In this document: positions 11,301-21,490 of the stretch, one piece after another
How the letters are laid out: each line of letters opens with the position of its first letter
How positions within the stretch are numbered: the first letter of the stretch is position 1
From: JAGOMW01 sp964596675
GTDB taxonomy: Bacteria; Patescibacteriota; Gracilibacteria; BD1-5; UBA2023
Reading direction: 5' to 3'
NCBI GenBank assembly: GCA_964596675.1
Contig: CAZQUZ010000005.1
Location: 1-64,000, forward strand
DNA: 64,000 bases
Notes under the pieces: generated by a model
What the model saw: only the letters and a program-made list of their open reading frames with translations
Told to the model about the DNA's origin: nothing
The model's database searches: none
Program-made: the position numbers and the translations under genes

Positions 11301-13712
11301 TTCTCATATTTTTATACATTCCAAAATACAGGATCTATCGCAGCGACCGGCGTCGTCATCAAAGATACATTCCCAGAATACCTTTCTCATACTGGTACTA
11401 TCACTGTCAGAAATGCATCGGGTACTGATGTGACAGCTGACTGGACGTGTGTCAAGGGCACATATCTCGCGACGACTCGTATCACTCTCGTCTGTACGAA
11501 AAATACCCAACTTCCAGCAAACTCAGGCATATATACTATGACTATCCCAGTCAGTGTATCTCTCGCTATTCCTACGAATATGAGCTTCCAGAATATCGCC
11601 TATATCTGTGCCACGAATGCAACCAATAATCCAACTGGTCCAAATGGTGAAGTAATCTGTGGAAATCCAAATCCACCACCTCCACCACCTCCTGGACAGT
11701 GTGATCAGACGAATCCGACTTCACAGAAAGATCCTGCATGTATCATCGTGGGTGGTCCATCATGTGGTACACTCGCATCGAGTCCAGCCTCTTCACCACT
11801 CCCTCCGAGTACAGATGTCACATATACATGTGCTCCAGCTGGTAGTGGGTATACTCTCGCGAATCTCGAATATGCTATAAAATGTGATACTACAGATACG
11901 AGCTCAGGTGCTGCATATACAGGCACAAATACTCGTGTATGTCGTACATCAGCAGCAAATGCTGCTACCACAGTCATCACATGTGCTGTTCGTGATAGGA
12001 CTACAGGTAGTGTATTTACCGGCTCAAATATCGGAGCATGTCGAGTAGAAAAAACGACGACTGGCTGAGGTGGCGGAGGAGGTTCATACTTCTATGTTCC
12101 GACATGTGTGAATGGTATCCGTTCTTGTTCTCAGCAGCTCCACAGCAGTCTCCCTGGATGTAATACTATCAGTGGACAGACATGTTATACAGCACTGTCT
12201 GACTGTAATACTGGCAATACACTCACATGTAGTGGTCCGGGTGGAGGTGGAGGCGGAGGTGGCTGAGGCGGAGGTGGAGGTGGCTCTGGATACTGTGGTG
12301 ATGGTGTACTCGGTTCGAGTGCCGGAGAAGAGTGTGATGTAAAGGGTGTGTCATGGTGTGATGCATCATGTAAGATCGTAGGACTTACGAATCCTGGTGC
12401 CAATGCTATCACAGATCTCTGGATGACTATCCCAGTGCTATCACGTGCTCGTCTCGGATACTCATGGCTCGATGCTATGCCTGGAAAAATCGCATTTGCA
12501 GATAATAAGATGGTTATCTGAGTCGGTACAAAGGCATTTACTCTTGCTGATACGATCGGATTCGGGATAAAGCAACAATACCAGATACCACTCATCGTCG
12601 AATCAAATAAAAAAATCTGTCTCAATTCTACAGGGAATTCTATTACGAATAATACTATTTGTACAACATTCGGTGCCTTGACGCCACAGTCGATGAAGTT
12701 CACACCACCAGGAAGTACCCTCGAATATGTACTTATCGGAAATGGTGAGTATCAGATTCGCCAGGCAAATGGAAGCTATGTAAAAATGCTCGCAGTATCT
12801 AATCCGAATAATGTCACTCTGTTTAAGGGAAATAATTCATATGCTACCCTCGACGGTTCTGCGAAAAAACTTTCTGATGTATTCATCGGAAAAAATATAG
12901 GAACAGATGGTCGTATAGGACTCTATCATATGAGTACAACTACGAACCAACCTATCGATCTCGTCGGACTCGATGTCCGTGTCTCGAGCGCGCTCGTAGG
13001 GACGACTTCATCTACAGTGAATCGCAAGATCGCGAGCTATCTCACGAATGCGAGCTTAGTCGATGCATTCCTCTCAGGATTCCGATCATATACAGCTACG
13101 AGTGTAAATACGAATACCACGAGTACCGTCAAGCCTGTGAGTAATATCACGGTATCAGGGAATACCACTGGGAATAAAACAGTATCTTCACTCGCAGATC
13201 TCGAGACCCTCGCACTGAATGGCAATAAAAACATCCTCACCCTAAAGAATGGAACTCTTACCATCGATAACTGTACTTCGAATGAGATAGTACTCACTGG
13301 TGTCCGTACAGTCATAGTCGAAGGTGGTGATATCATCTTCCGATGTAATGTCGGATATGGCTCATCTGATACGACATCGAGCTGGGCATGGATAGCAAAG
13401 GGTGGAAATATAGTCATTTCTACGAATGTCATGTATCTCGCAGGTGTCTATGTGGCTATACCTGAGGGTGCACAGGGAGGAAAATTCACTCCACAGGGTG
13501 GTACGACGAATAACATCCTCCGACTCAATGGTAGTATGTATGGAAATGCGAAAGATCTCTTTGATTCTCGTCTCTATGTCCGTGGTACAAATGCCTATGA
13601 CATCCTGACGACTGGTGTCATCCTCTCATACTCGAATCGTGCTCTTTCGAATCCACCACCACTCCTCTCAGAATATTTGAATAACTATAGTATTACACGT
13701 GTGGTGAAATAA
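8347..13712 (+). CDS. Giant secreted DUF11/cysteine-repeat adhesin-like protein (interrupted by assembly gap)
   Basis: A secreted protein of roughly 1,790 codons, the exact length being unknown because of the N run at 9110-9209. Order: signal peptide (residues 1-26); a unique domain; a CGDGVRDAVEGETCDDG cysteine motif; near-identical 57-residue repeats carrying GLCSVGT and WSWSCIGANGG; about four DUF11-type repeats (KKYVDG..., DTFNYTV, NNGPAS, DSLP); Pro-rich CPPPPPP-like linkers; a 15-glycine tract; a second CGDGV motif; and a C-terminal region with a beta-helix-like look. TGA codons read as Gly in several DUF11 and linker positions. The nominal frame shifts across the 100 N only because the gap length is arbitrary. 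DUF11 repeats are typical of bacterial surface proteins. Adhesion is inference. Confidence 0.85.
8944..9434 (+). repeat. Identical 171-bp tandem repeats flanking an assembly gap
   Basis: The copy at 8944-9108 and the copy at 9270-9434 match base for base as far as I can read. The piece at 9210-9269 is the end of another copy. Spacing between post-gap units is 171 bp, or 57 codons. The copy number is unknown because the gap lies within the array, and collapse of identical repeats is the likely cause of the gap. Confidence 0.9.
9110..9209. other. Assembly gap (100 N)
   Basis: A run of exactly 100 N inside the tandem repeat array. The reading frame differs by one phase on either side, which is expected for a placeholder length and does not indicate a real frameshift. 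Confidence 0.98.
12240..12284 (+). other. Polyglycine tract of 15 codons with an internal TGA
   Basis: Codons run GGT/GGA/GGC eight times, then TGA at 12264-12266, then six more GGN codons, ending in Ser-Gly. A stop at that point would be absurd in an open frame that continues to 13712. A second case lies at 12066-12068, where GGC-TGA-GGT-GGC-GGA-GGA-GGT occurs. These are the clearest single proofs that TGA means Gly here. Confidence 0.95.
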
Positions 13713-13721
13713 AGTTGGTTC

Positions 13722-13748
13722 TAAAAATCCCCGAAAGGGGATTTTTTA
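13722..13748. terminator. Intrinsic terminator
   Basis: Stem AAAAATCCCC / GGGGATTTTTT with GAAA tetraloop, 10 bp after the adhesin stop. The A-tract on the left makes it usable from both strands. Confidence 0.9.
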
Positions 13749-13798
13749 GTTTTAGAAATATATAGTATCTTTACTGTATAGGCGTGAGCTCTATCATA

Positions 13799-13813
13799 CC
13801 AGGCTTGTCCTGG
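13799..13813. repeat. Palindromic element core CCAGG-CTTGT-CCTGG
   Basis: A 5-bp inverted repeat with a CTTGT loop, within about 180 bp of non-coding sequence (13749-13931) downstream of uvrB. On the other strand it reads GATCCCAGGACAAGCCTGG, a motif shape I recall from dispersed palindromic repeats in other bacteria. The block also contains a CTTTTCGCTTCGCAAAG-like hairpin. I see no gene in this interval. Confidence 0.5.
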
Positions 13814-13931
13814 GATCTGCTCTGAAAAATAGATTTCTGCATACACTCCAAAGGGTACTGCTATGCCTCTTTTCGCTTCGCAAAGGGCGCACAGGAATGA
13901 TAGAAACGTATCATATAGAGATGATCTACCC

Positions 13932-15716
13932 CTACTTTTTCGTCCTCGTCTTTCGTGCGGCGAGGAGCTCATCGCGGAGCTCAGCGGCTCGCTCGAAGTC
14001 GAGATTCGCACTCGCGACATCCATCTCGAGTTCGAGACGTTTGATGTAGACTTCGACATTCGCGATGTGTCCGCCATCGAATGCGTCTTTTTTCTTCGAT
14101 GGGATGGAGATTTCTTTGATACTCGAGATGATGGTCTTCGGAGTGATACCGTGCTCCGCATTGTACGCGAGCTGGACGGCACGACGCCTGTCGGTCTCGG
14201 CGATAGCATCTTCCATGGCGATGGATTTTTTGCATCCATGCGAGTACATGATGACGTGACCATTTACATTACGAGCGGCACGACCGATGATCTGGAGGAG
14301 TGAGGTTTTCGAGCGGAGAAATCCTATTTTTTCCGCATCGAGTATACCGATAAACGATGTCTCTGGTAGGTCGAGTCACTCTCTGAGGAGATTCACTCAG
14401 ACGACGACATCGATGACTCCCATACGAAAATCTCTGAGTATCTCGAGTCGCTCGAGGGTCTCTATCTCGGAGTGGAGATAGCGGACTTTGAGACCATTTT
14501 CGGCGAGGTACTGGGCGAGGTCTTCGGATGACTTCTTCGTGATGGTCGTGATGATCGATCGCTCGCCACGTGACTTCGCGCTCGCGATATTTCGCATGAG
14601 GGAGTCCACCATGAACTCCATATCTTCTATCTGTATCTCGGGCTCGATGAGCCCTGTCGGTCGGATAATCTGCTCGGCGATGGTCTCTGATTTTTCGTAC
14701 TCGTACTTGCTCGGCGTCGCAGAGACGAAGATGGTCTGTCCACTTTTTTGCTCGAACTCATGGAACTGGAGGGGACGATTTTCGAGGGCAGAGGGGAGTC
14801 GAAATCCATAATTTACGAGGTTTTCCTTACGGGCTCGGTCTCCTGCATACATACCACCTATCTGAGGTATCGTCATATGTGACTCATCCACGAACATGAG
14901 ATAGTCTTTCGGGAAAAATTCGAGCAGTGTCGATGGTGCATCTCCAGGATGGCGATGTGACATATACATTGAGTAGTTCTCGATACCATTCACGAATCCG
15001 ACCTCAGAGAGCATCTCCATGTCATACTCGGTACGCATCTTTATGCGCTCAGCTTCGACGAGTTTACCTACACTCTGGAAGTACTCGACCTGTGCCTCCA
15101 TCTCGGCTTTTATCTTCGGGATGACCTCATCGATGACGGATTTGCTCGTGACGAAGTGCTTCGCCGGGAAGATGACGATATCATCTCGATATTCGAATAC
15201 TCGATGTGTGAGGTGCTCGGTACGCGCTATCTGCTCGAGTGTATCACCGAAAAACTCGAGACGATAGATTTCTTCGCTCGAGCTCGGCCATATCTCGAGC
15301 GTATCTCCGAGTACATGGAACATCCCAGGCTTAAAGTCAGCAGTCGATCGCTTAAACTGGAGATTCACGAGGCTTGCGATGAGCGCCTCGAGTGGATACT
15401 CTTCTCATACCCGGAACCTGAGACAGTGAGACTCATACTCATCGACTTCACCGATACCATAGATACATGATACCGATGCGACGATGATGACATCTTTCCT
15501 CGTGAGGAGACTCTCGGTAGCAGCATGACGAAGTCGGTCGATTTCTTCATTTATAGTCGCTTCTTTTTCTATGTATGAGCCACTCTTTACCACGAAAGCC
15601 TCCGGCTGATAGTAGTCATAGTATGAGACGAAATAGTGGACCGCGTTATCTGGAAAAAACTCCTTAAACTCCTGGGCGAGCTGAGCTGCGAGAGTTTTAT
15701 TGTGTGCGAGGATGAG
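13932..15716 (-). CDS. uvrB: Excinuclease ABC subunit B (N-terminus in assembly gap)
   Basis: UvrB is the damage-verification helicase of nucleotide excision repair. About 595 codons are visible. The N-terminal 70 or so residues with Walker A fall into the N run at 15717-15816. Landmarks are LAHNKTLAAQLAQEF, SYYDYYQPEAFVVKSGSYIEK (beta-hairpin region, quoted in part), SVSCIYGIGEVDEY with a TGA-encoded Gly, DESHMT, SATPSKYEYE, NLLREGLDLPE, QIIGRAARN, and a C-terminal UVR domain (FERAAELRDELLAARK). It ends at TAG. The gene lies downstream of bcp on the same strand. mfd is also in the window, but uvrA and uvrC are not. Confidence 0.95.
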
Positions 15717-15816
15717 NNNNNNNNNNNNNNNNNNNNNNNNNNNNNNNNNNNNNNNNNNNNNNNNNNNNNNNNNNNNNNNNNNNNNNNNNNNNNNNNNNNN
15801 NNNNNNNNNNNNNNNN
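15717..15816. other. Assembly gap (100 N)
   Basis: Exactly 100 N between the visible part of uvrB and the visible part of bcp. It hides the start of uvrB, the end of bcp and any promoter or LexA site between them. Confidence 0.98.
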
Positions 15817-16131
15817 GAGAAATGTCGAACGCCTTACGCCGATATAGGTTTTTCCATAGTTTTTCTTCTCGCCGATGACGCCGAACTGCTCATGGAGCTC
15901 GCCACTCTCATCGGATATGAGCTCGATGCCGAGTGAGTATTTCCCACAAAACTTCTCGTGCGATGCATCCGAATCTTTCGATACTCAGATGATCTGGATG
16001 CCGAGTGATGCGAACTCTGCGCGCAGTCGAGTGAAGTCCTGCGCTTCGAGCGTACAGCCTGGAGTATCATCTTTCGGGTAAAAGTAGAGGAGCGTGCGAG
16101 GGGATTTTTCGAGTAGATTCGTGAGATGCAT
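15817..16131 (-). CDS. bcp: Peroxiredoxin, BCP/PrxQ type (C-terminus in gap)
   Basis: A thiol peroxidase that reduces H2O2 and organic peroxides using thioredoxin. 105 codons are visible of an expected 150 or so. The peroxidatic Cys is in YFYPKDDTPGCTLEAQDF. The resolving Cys found five residues later in E. coli BCP is absent, but a Cys occurs in EKFCGKYSLG, so the mechanism may differ. A TGA-encoded Gly occurs in QIIGVSKDS, a strongly conserved position. The start lies 3 bp after the stop of the upstream 242-aa gene, indicating an operon. A thioredoxin gene is at 28615-28932. Confidence 0.9.
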
Positions 16132-16134
16132 AGA

Positions 16135-16863
16135 CTAAGAATTACGGAGTATATAAGTAAATATTTTCATCTTTTCGTCATGTGTGAGAGAGCTTTCTTC
16201 TTTGAGAAATGGTGAGATATGCTCAATAAATCATTCTTGAAAGTCTCAGTAAGCTGCATATAGTGCACTGATAAATTCATATAATTCATGTAGGTCTTCT
16301 AATTTTCTTTGTCATTCTAGAGTACCCAGCTTATATTCTATATTGAGTGTCGGTGATGTATTTTTACTCATTCGTATGATTTCATCTCTGGCATCTATGA
16401 ATTCGAGATTTTTGAGTCGTATATTCTCGATATCAGGTCTTGTCTCTATATCGAGAAGGATTTTATCTACGGTGTCTAAGGCGCGTTTCATCGTCATGAT
16501 ATACTGAAGATGTGTTTTATTAAAAAGAGGAGACGTACGTATCGTACTATATTGATCTAGAGGCCTTACGATAATGGGATATTTTTTCTCAGTGAGTGGT
16601 GACTGGGTTTTGGTCTGTTCGAGGAGAAATCAGAGCTGTTTACTTTTCAGGATTCTTCACCCATTTTCCACGGCTTGGCGTATCTGAAATATAGTATACT
16701 CATCTTTAGCTCGTGCGAACTGCTGGTGTTCCTCGAGTATCCGACGTGCTCTTTGTGCCGTCGGAGTCCAGTATTTTTTCGTCTTTTCAGCTCGACGAAT
16801 CTCGAACTCTTTAGGATGTTCCCGGAGATCTTTTTCGAACATGTCGCCGAATGATTCACTCAT
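16135..16863 (-). CDS. Hypothetical protein, 242 aa
   Basis: Not recognised. The frame needs five TGA-to-Gly readings (for example ENGGRILKS and LEGQRKLEDL). It is charged and mostly helical, without signal peptide or membrane segment. The ATG is preceded by the AT-rich leader TTATATATTT and no Shine-Dalgarno, as for most genes here. The stop TAG lies 3 bp from the bcp start, so it is the upstream partner of bcp-uvrB. Confidence 0.65.
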
Positions 16864-16910
16864 AAATATATAAGAAAAGAAGGGAGATTACATTGTATAT
16901 GGGATATCTT

Positions 16911-17183
16911 TTACTGTGGCAATACTCCGTGAGCGAGATAGGATTCATACTGTAATATTGAGTGCACAGATTCGAGCTGATGAGTAGCTCATTCTTTATC
17001 GAGCAAAATATCGAGTTCATTTTCTGTTGTTCAAAAAAATACAGTTATATCTTTATGTCCAATCAAAAGCTGAGCAGTCCTCATGGCTATAATTTGAGAT
17101 CTTCTCTGATATTCCCATAAGAGTCATTCTTGATAACTTTTTATATTTTCCAATTTTCAGAATACTGAATCAAGTCATGACAT
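16911..17183 (-). CDS. Small hypothetical protein, 90 aa
   Basis: A code-25 frame from ATG to TAA with four TGA codons read as Gly (MSGLDSVFGKLEN...). No homology is recognised. Upstream of the ATG the same frame stays open and encodes a hydrophobic stretch, so a longer product from a non-ATG start is possible. It lies 47 bp upstream of the 242-aa gene on the same strand. Real status is uncertain. Confidence 0.4.
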
Positions 17184-17262
17184 AAGCCGAGTTGATAAGA
17201 TAATAAGTATGGGTATAATAATGAAATTTTTTACATATCAAATCTTTTATTTAAATATAAAA

Positions 17263-17289
17263 TTAGCACGTAAACAAAAAAAGTGCTAA
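17263..17289 (+). promoter_or_regulatory. CIRCE-like operator of dnaK
   Basis: TTAGCACGT, a 9-base spacer and AAGTGCTAA. Both the 27-bp length and the outer 7 bases of each arm match the CIRCE consensus TTAGCACTC-N9-GAGTGCTAA. Only the two inner bases per arm differ. It lies immediately upstream of the dnaK -35 box, so HrcA-type repression is expected. hrcA itself is not in the window. Confidence 0.85.
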
Positions 17290-17295
17290 AAACTT

Positions 17296-17323
17296 TTGAC
17301 AGGATGAAAAAATCTGATAAAAT
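17296..17323 (+). promoter_or_regulatory. dnaK promoter
   Basis: TTGACA (17296-17301), a 16-bp spacer and TAAAAT (17318-17323), 43 bp before the ATG and 6 bp after the CIRCE-like operator. Confidence 0.8.
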
Positions 17324-17366
17324 TACCACAATCCAATACGGAGAATATTTATTAATCTTTATAACT

Positions 17367-19259
17367 ATGTGAAAAATTATCGGTATAGACCTCGGTACCA
17401 CGAACTCATGTGTCGCCTTCATGGAAGGTGGACAGCCTAAAGTCATCCCAAATACTGAGGGTGGCAACACGACTCCATCAGTCGTCGCTCTAAAAAAAGA
17501 CGGTGAGACCATCGTCGGTATGCCAGCACGTCGTCAGTCTGTGACGAATCCTGGGAAGACGATTTTTTCTGCGAAACGCTTCATCGGTCGCAAGTTCTCT
17601 GAGGTGACAGAAGAGCTAAAGGCTGTACCATTCAAAGTCACGAAAGGTGACGATGGTGGATGTATGATCGAGTGGGATGGCAAGCCAGTCCGTCCAGAAG
17701 AAATAAGCGCGAAAGTCCTCGAAAAACTCAAACACGATGCTGAGAAATACCTCGGACAAAAGGTTACAGAGGCAGTCATCACGGTACCTGCATACTTCAA
17801 TGACTCTGAGCGTCAGGCAACTATCAACGCTGGTAAAATCGCCGGTCTCGATGTAAAGCGTATCGTCAATGAGCCGACAGCGGCTGCGCTCGCCTATGGT
17901 GCAGATAAATCAAAAGACCAAAAAATCGCAGTCTATGACTTCGGTGGTGGTACATTCGACATCTCTATCCTCGAGATAGGAAGTGAGGGGACATTCGAAG
18001 TACTCGCGACGAACGGAGACACACACCTCGGTGGTGATGACTTCGATCAGGCGATATTCGAGTATGTGATGGCAGAGTTCCAGAAAGAGTCTGGTATCGA
18101 CCTACGAAAGGATGCGATGGCAGTCCAGCGTGTCCGCTCTGCATCTGAAAAAGCGAAAATCGAGCTCTCATCTGCGACATCTACGGAGATCAATGAGCCA
18201 TTTATCGCGATGAATGACGGAGTCCCGAGCAATCTGAATATGACTATCACGCGTGCGAAGTTCGAAGAGCTCATCGCTGACCTCGTAGAGCGCTCTATGG
18301 AGCCATGCCGCAAGGTGATGAAAGACTCAGGCCTCCAGGCAAATCAAATCCACGAAGTCATCCTCGTCGGAGGCTCGACTCGTGTCCCGATGATAAAGGC
18401 AAAGGTAGAGCAGTTCTTCGGTAAAAAACCAAATGAATCCGTCCATCCAGATGAGGCAGTCGCACTCGGTGCTGCTATCCAGGCTGGTATCATCCAGGGT
18501 GATGTGAAGGATGTCCTCCTCCTCGATGTCACTCCACTCTCACTCGGTATCGAGACACTCGGTGGTGTGATGACTCGTATGATCGAGCGAAACACGACTA
18601 TCCCGACATCGAAGTCTCAGGTCTACTCGACCGCTGCAGATAACCAGGACTCTGTAGAGATACATATCCTCCAGGGTGAGCGCGAGATGGCTGGGGACAA
18701 TAAGTCTCTCGGACGATTCGTCCTCTCAGGTATCGCCTCGGCTCCACGTGGTATCCCGCAGATCGAGGTCACTCTCGACATCGATGCGTCTGGAGTGCTC
18801 CATGTCACGGCGAAAGATAAGGGAACTGGTAAGGAGCAAAAAATCACGGTGCAGGGCTCTACTGGTATGAGCGATGATGAGGTCGAGAAGCTCGTGAAAG
18901 AGGCTGAGGCCAACCGCGAAGCCGATAAGAAAAAGAAAGAATCTATCGAAGCTCGTAACCACGCTGACTCTCTCGTATACCAGTCTGAGAAGACCCTCGA
19001 AGAAAGCAAAGATAAGTACGAGGCAGCAGATGGCGAGACTGCGAAATCCGCTCTCGAACGTCTGAAGCAGGTCCTCGCTGACACGAACTCTACGAAAGAT
19101 GATATCGAGTGAGCGACGAAGACCCTCTCTGATGTCATGATGAAGATCGGCCAAGCCATCTACTCGCATGCTGGTGATCCAGAAAAGGGTCCTGAAACAA
19201 GTTCAGGATGACAGAAAAATGAAGATGGAAGTGTCGAGGCGGAGGTAGAGGAGAAGTAA
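17367..19259 (+). CDS. dnaK: Chaperone DnaK (Hsp70)
   Basis: The ATP-dependent Hsp70 chaperone, working with DnaJ and GrpE. It has 630 codons, a normal length. The start is ATG-TGA-AAA, giving M-G-K-I-I-GIDLGTTNS, so the second codon is the reassigned TGA and the standard code would lose the start. Hsp70 signatures are visible: IDLGTTNS, VYDFGGGTFDIS and ILVGGSTRVPMI. Two more TGA glycines occur near the C-terminus (IEGATK, SGGQKN). The tail contains a palindromic insert (19190-19208). It ends at TAA. A CIRCE-like operator and strong promoter lie upstream and a terminator downstream. Confidence 0.97.
19190..19208. repeat. Palindromic element within the dnaK C-terminal tail
   Basis: TCCTGAA-ACAAG-TTCAGGA lies in the variable, charged tail of dnaK and is translated through (residues PETSSGG). 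On the reverse strand it reads TCATCCTGAACTTGTTTCAGG, quoted up to its core, a form I recall from dispersed palindromic repeats in Rickettsia and other bacteria. Confidence 0.55.
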
Positions 19260-19264
19260 TAGTT

Positions 19265-19293
19265 ATCCCCACTTATTTGAGTGGGGATTTTTT
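19265..19293 (+). terminator. Terminator of dnaK
   Basis: Stem ATCCCCACT / AGTGGGGAT, loop TATTTG, then a T-run, 5 bp after the dnaK stop. Confidence 0.9.
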
Positions 19294-19307
19294 AAAATTT
19301 TAAAAAT

Positions 19308-20537
19308 ATGGCTTGATTTTTGAAGCATCCGCATCTTTTTGAAGATACTTATAAGGTAGAAGATTTATTTAATCTATCTAGTTATAATGAACGAGTATGG
19401 TGAAAAATTCAAGCAATGGATAATAAGTGAATATTTTGATTTGTTTGACCTTATGGATGTTGAAAATCAACCATTATTCATAATATAAAATCTGCTCATT
19501 CTTGAGAAAATGATCCACTATGGATACATTTTGATGCTTGGAAGTATCATGATAAGAAGGATTTATGGGAAGGATTTATAATAGATATTGGTATACAAAT
19601 TTGATGTGTTTCGAGGGGCGATATTATAAAAGAGATAGATGGGGATAATATTTCATTTGCAGATTGACTCTTAACATCCCTTTCTAGCATTCCTTGATTA
19701 TGATGACTTGATTGACTTAAAAAAATATTTGAAAGTCGTTGAATCAGTCGTGTTTTTGAATTTCAAGAGTTATTAAGAAAATTCCTGCTTTCCACAAATA
19801 AAGAAATTATTATTACTATCGAAGATATTGACAGGGCATGAGAACAGGGATTAACTTTCCTAGAAACCCTCAATTTCTTTCTTAAACAAGAACTCGAAGA
19901 AAAAGCGATTAAAGTTGTAGTGCTAATCGGAGATAAATCCTATAAAAATCAGGGCTCTGATAGTTATCTTAAGTCTTTAGATATTACTGAATTCTTTTCT
20001 CCTTGAATTTTAGATTTTGAATGATTTATAAATGAACATTTTGATTTTAGAATTTTTTCAAGCATACCTCAGCAAAATTTAGCTAAACAACAATTAGTAT
20101 CACTATGTCTAGAGTTAATAAAAAGTAATTTAACCTCTCAAACATTTTCATTAAGGCAAATTAAGCACATCTTTCGTGCAGCCAATAATAGTTATAAAGT
20201 ACAGATCTCTAAATGATTTCCATCCGATTTTCGGATTACCATAATTTTGGAATTTGCAAAATATATACATTCATCAAATTCACAGTTAGAATTTGAAAAG
20301 ATACAGCAAGAGATTGTATGGGATAGTATAGTCTTTAGGTTTATTAAAATGGTAAATTATAGTATAGAAAGTTTTACAAAATTTAATTCATATCTCACCT
20401 CATGAAGAGCGCAAGAGTTACAGGCGAATATATGATGGATTGATTCAGAATTATTTCATCCAGATCCTTTAAAAGTTTATTGTTATAGTGGATTAGATGA
20501 CACTCAAAGATTGCCAAGATTTTATATTGATTTCTAG
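19308..20537 (+). CDS. KAP-family P-loop NTPase, 409 aa, invisible in the standard code
   Basis: KAP NTPases are STAND-like ATPases, often membrane-associated and enriched in mobile or defence contexts. The protein shows Walker A GPYGCGKST (residues 47-55), the KAP-typical HFDAWKY (74-80) and Walker B IIITIEDIDR (167-176). No transmembrane pair is obvious within the domain. About 20 of 29 glycines are TGA, including the Gly of GKS (19461-19463), so a standard-code annotation shows only fragments. The gene is clearly more AT-rich than dnaK and the BI-1 gene on either side and is bounded by terminators on both sides, which suggests insertion. Its function here is unknown. Confidence 0.85.
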
Positions 20538-20541
20538 TTAG

Positions 20542-20572
20542 AAAAATCCCTCCATTTCGGAGGGATTTTTGC
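20542..20572. terminator. Intrinsic terminator
   Basis: Stem AAAAATCCCTCC / GGAGGGATTTTT with ATTTC loop just after the KAP stop. Almost the same stem is used at 22178-22208. Confidence 0.9.
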
Positions 20573-20597
20573 ATTTTCTCCGAAAACATGCTACTAT
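20569..20597 (+). promoter_or_regulatory. Promoter of the BI-1-family gene
   Basis: TTGCAT (20569-20574), a 17-bp spacer and TACTAT (20592-20597). The -35 starts in the T-run of the preceding terminator. Confidence 0.7.
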
Positions 20598-20627
20598 GAA
20601 AATACCTTTATCCTTATCTTTTTTTAT

Positions 20628-21359
20628 ATGGCAGATGTTCCACAGATTCCAGATAGCCTCGTACCACCTCCAGCATCCATGCCTGCAGCATCCAATCCTG
20701 CAGGAGAGATGCAGCGATTTATGCAGCATGTATATGGCTGGATGGCATTCGCACTCGTCGTTTCAGGTGGCATAGCATACTATGTCGTCCATGACATCGT
20801 GCTTCTCACATGGATATTCGAAAAAGGACTTTTCATGCCACTTCTCCTCGTTGAGCTTGGTCTCGTATTTGGTCTGTCATGGTTCCTCCAGAAAATGAGT
20901 GCACTCACAGCCACGATTATGTTTATCCTCTATTCATTCGTCACAGGACTGACACTTTCTGTGATATTTCTCGTGTACCAACTTGGGTCTATCGTATCGA
21001 TATTCGGCGTGACAGCAGTCATATTCACGGCTATGAGTGTCTATGGATATTATACGAAGCGTGATCTCACTGGCATAGGTACGCTCGCATTTTTCGGGCT
21101 TATCGGTATCATCATCGCCGGTCTCGTGAATCTTTTCGTCCAAAATACGATGGCAGACTTTATCATCTCTGCAGTGGGTGTCATCGTATTTATTGCCCTC
21201 ACAGCATACGATACTCAGAAGATAAAGGCACTCAATATCATCGGAAATGAGGGAACGGAAGAAGACAAAAAAGAGGTCATCATGGGTGCACTCACGCTCT
21301 ACCTCGACTTTATCAACCTCTTCCTAAAGCTCCTACGCCTCTTCGGAAAAAGACGCTAA
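20628..21359 (+). CDS. Bax inhibitor-1 / YccA-family membrane protein
   Basis: A 243-aa integral membrane protein with seven hydrophobic segments and a short Pro/Ala-rich N-terminus. Family features are the ALTAYDTQKIK segment near the C-terminus and the closing DFINLFLKLLRLFG. BI-1 proteins in bacteria are implicated in ion (Ca2+/H+) leak and interaction with FtsH (YccA). The role here is not determined. No TGA is used. It has its own promoter. Confidence 0.9.
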   Translation: MADVPQIPDSLVPPPASMPAASNPAGEMQRFMQHVYGWMAFALVVSGGIAYYVVHDIVLLTWIFEKGLFMPLLLVELGLVFGLSWFLQKMSALTATIMFILYSFVTGLTLSVIFLVYQLGSIVSIFGVTAVIFTAMSVYGYYTKRDLTGIGTLAFFGLIGIIIAGLVNLFVQNTMADFIISAVGVIVFIALTAYDTQKIKALNIIGNEGTEEDKKEVIMGALTLYLDFINLFLKLLRLFGKRR

Positions 21360-21442
21360 TATCTATCTTATATCAATCCCTCCGAAGTAGTGGGATTTTC
21401 TGTGAGTTTTTTATGAAAATCTCGTGAAGAAGCTTGTGATTT

Positions 21443-21468
21443 TGGCACTATGTGATAGACTAGTGCCA
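21443..21468 (+). promoter_or_regulatory. Inverted repeat in the promoter region of the FMN-bind-like gene
   Basis: TGGCACTA-N10-TAGTGCCA, an 8-bp perfect inverted repeat. A possible -35/-10 pair (TTGTGA, TAGACT) overlaps it. It could be an operator or a 5' hairpin. Confidence 0.4.
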
Positions 21469-21490
21469 CTTTATTTCTTATCTTATCCCT

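Noticed and set aside
8347..13712. Frameshift in the giant adhesin at the gap
   Set aside because: The phase change is caused by the arbitrary 100-N placeholder; both sides read the same repeat in a consistent frame.
13721..14263. Minus-strand open frame running into the adhesin terminator
   Set aside because: It is a shadow of uvrB's C-terminus and of the palindromic spacer; its last residues are the translated terminator hairpin. UvrB in the other frame has clear homology.
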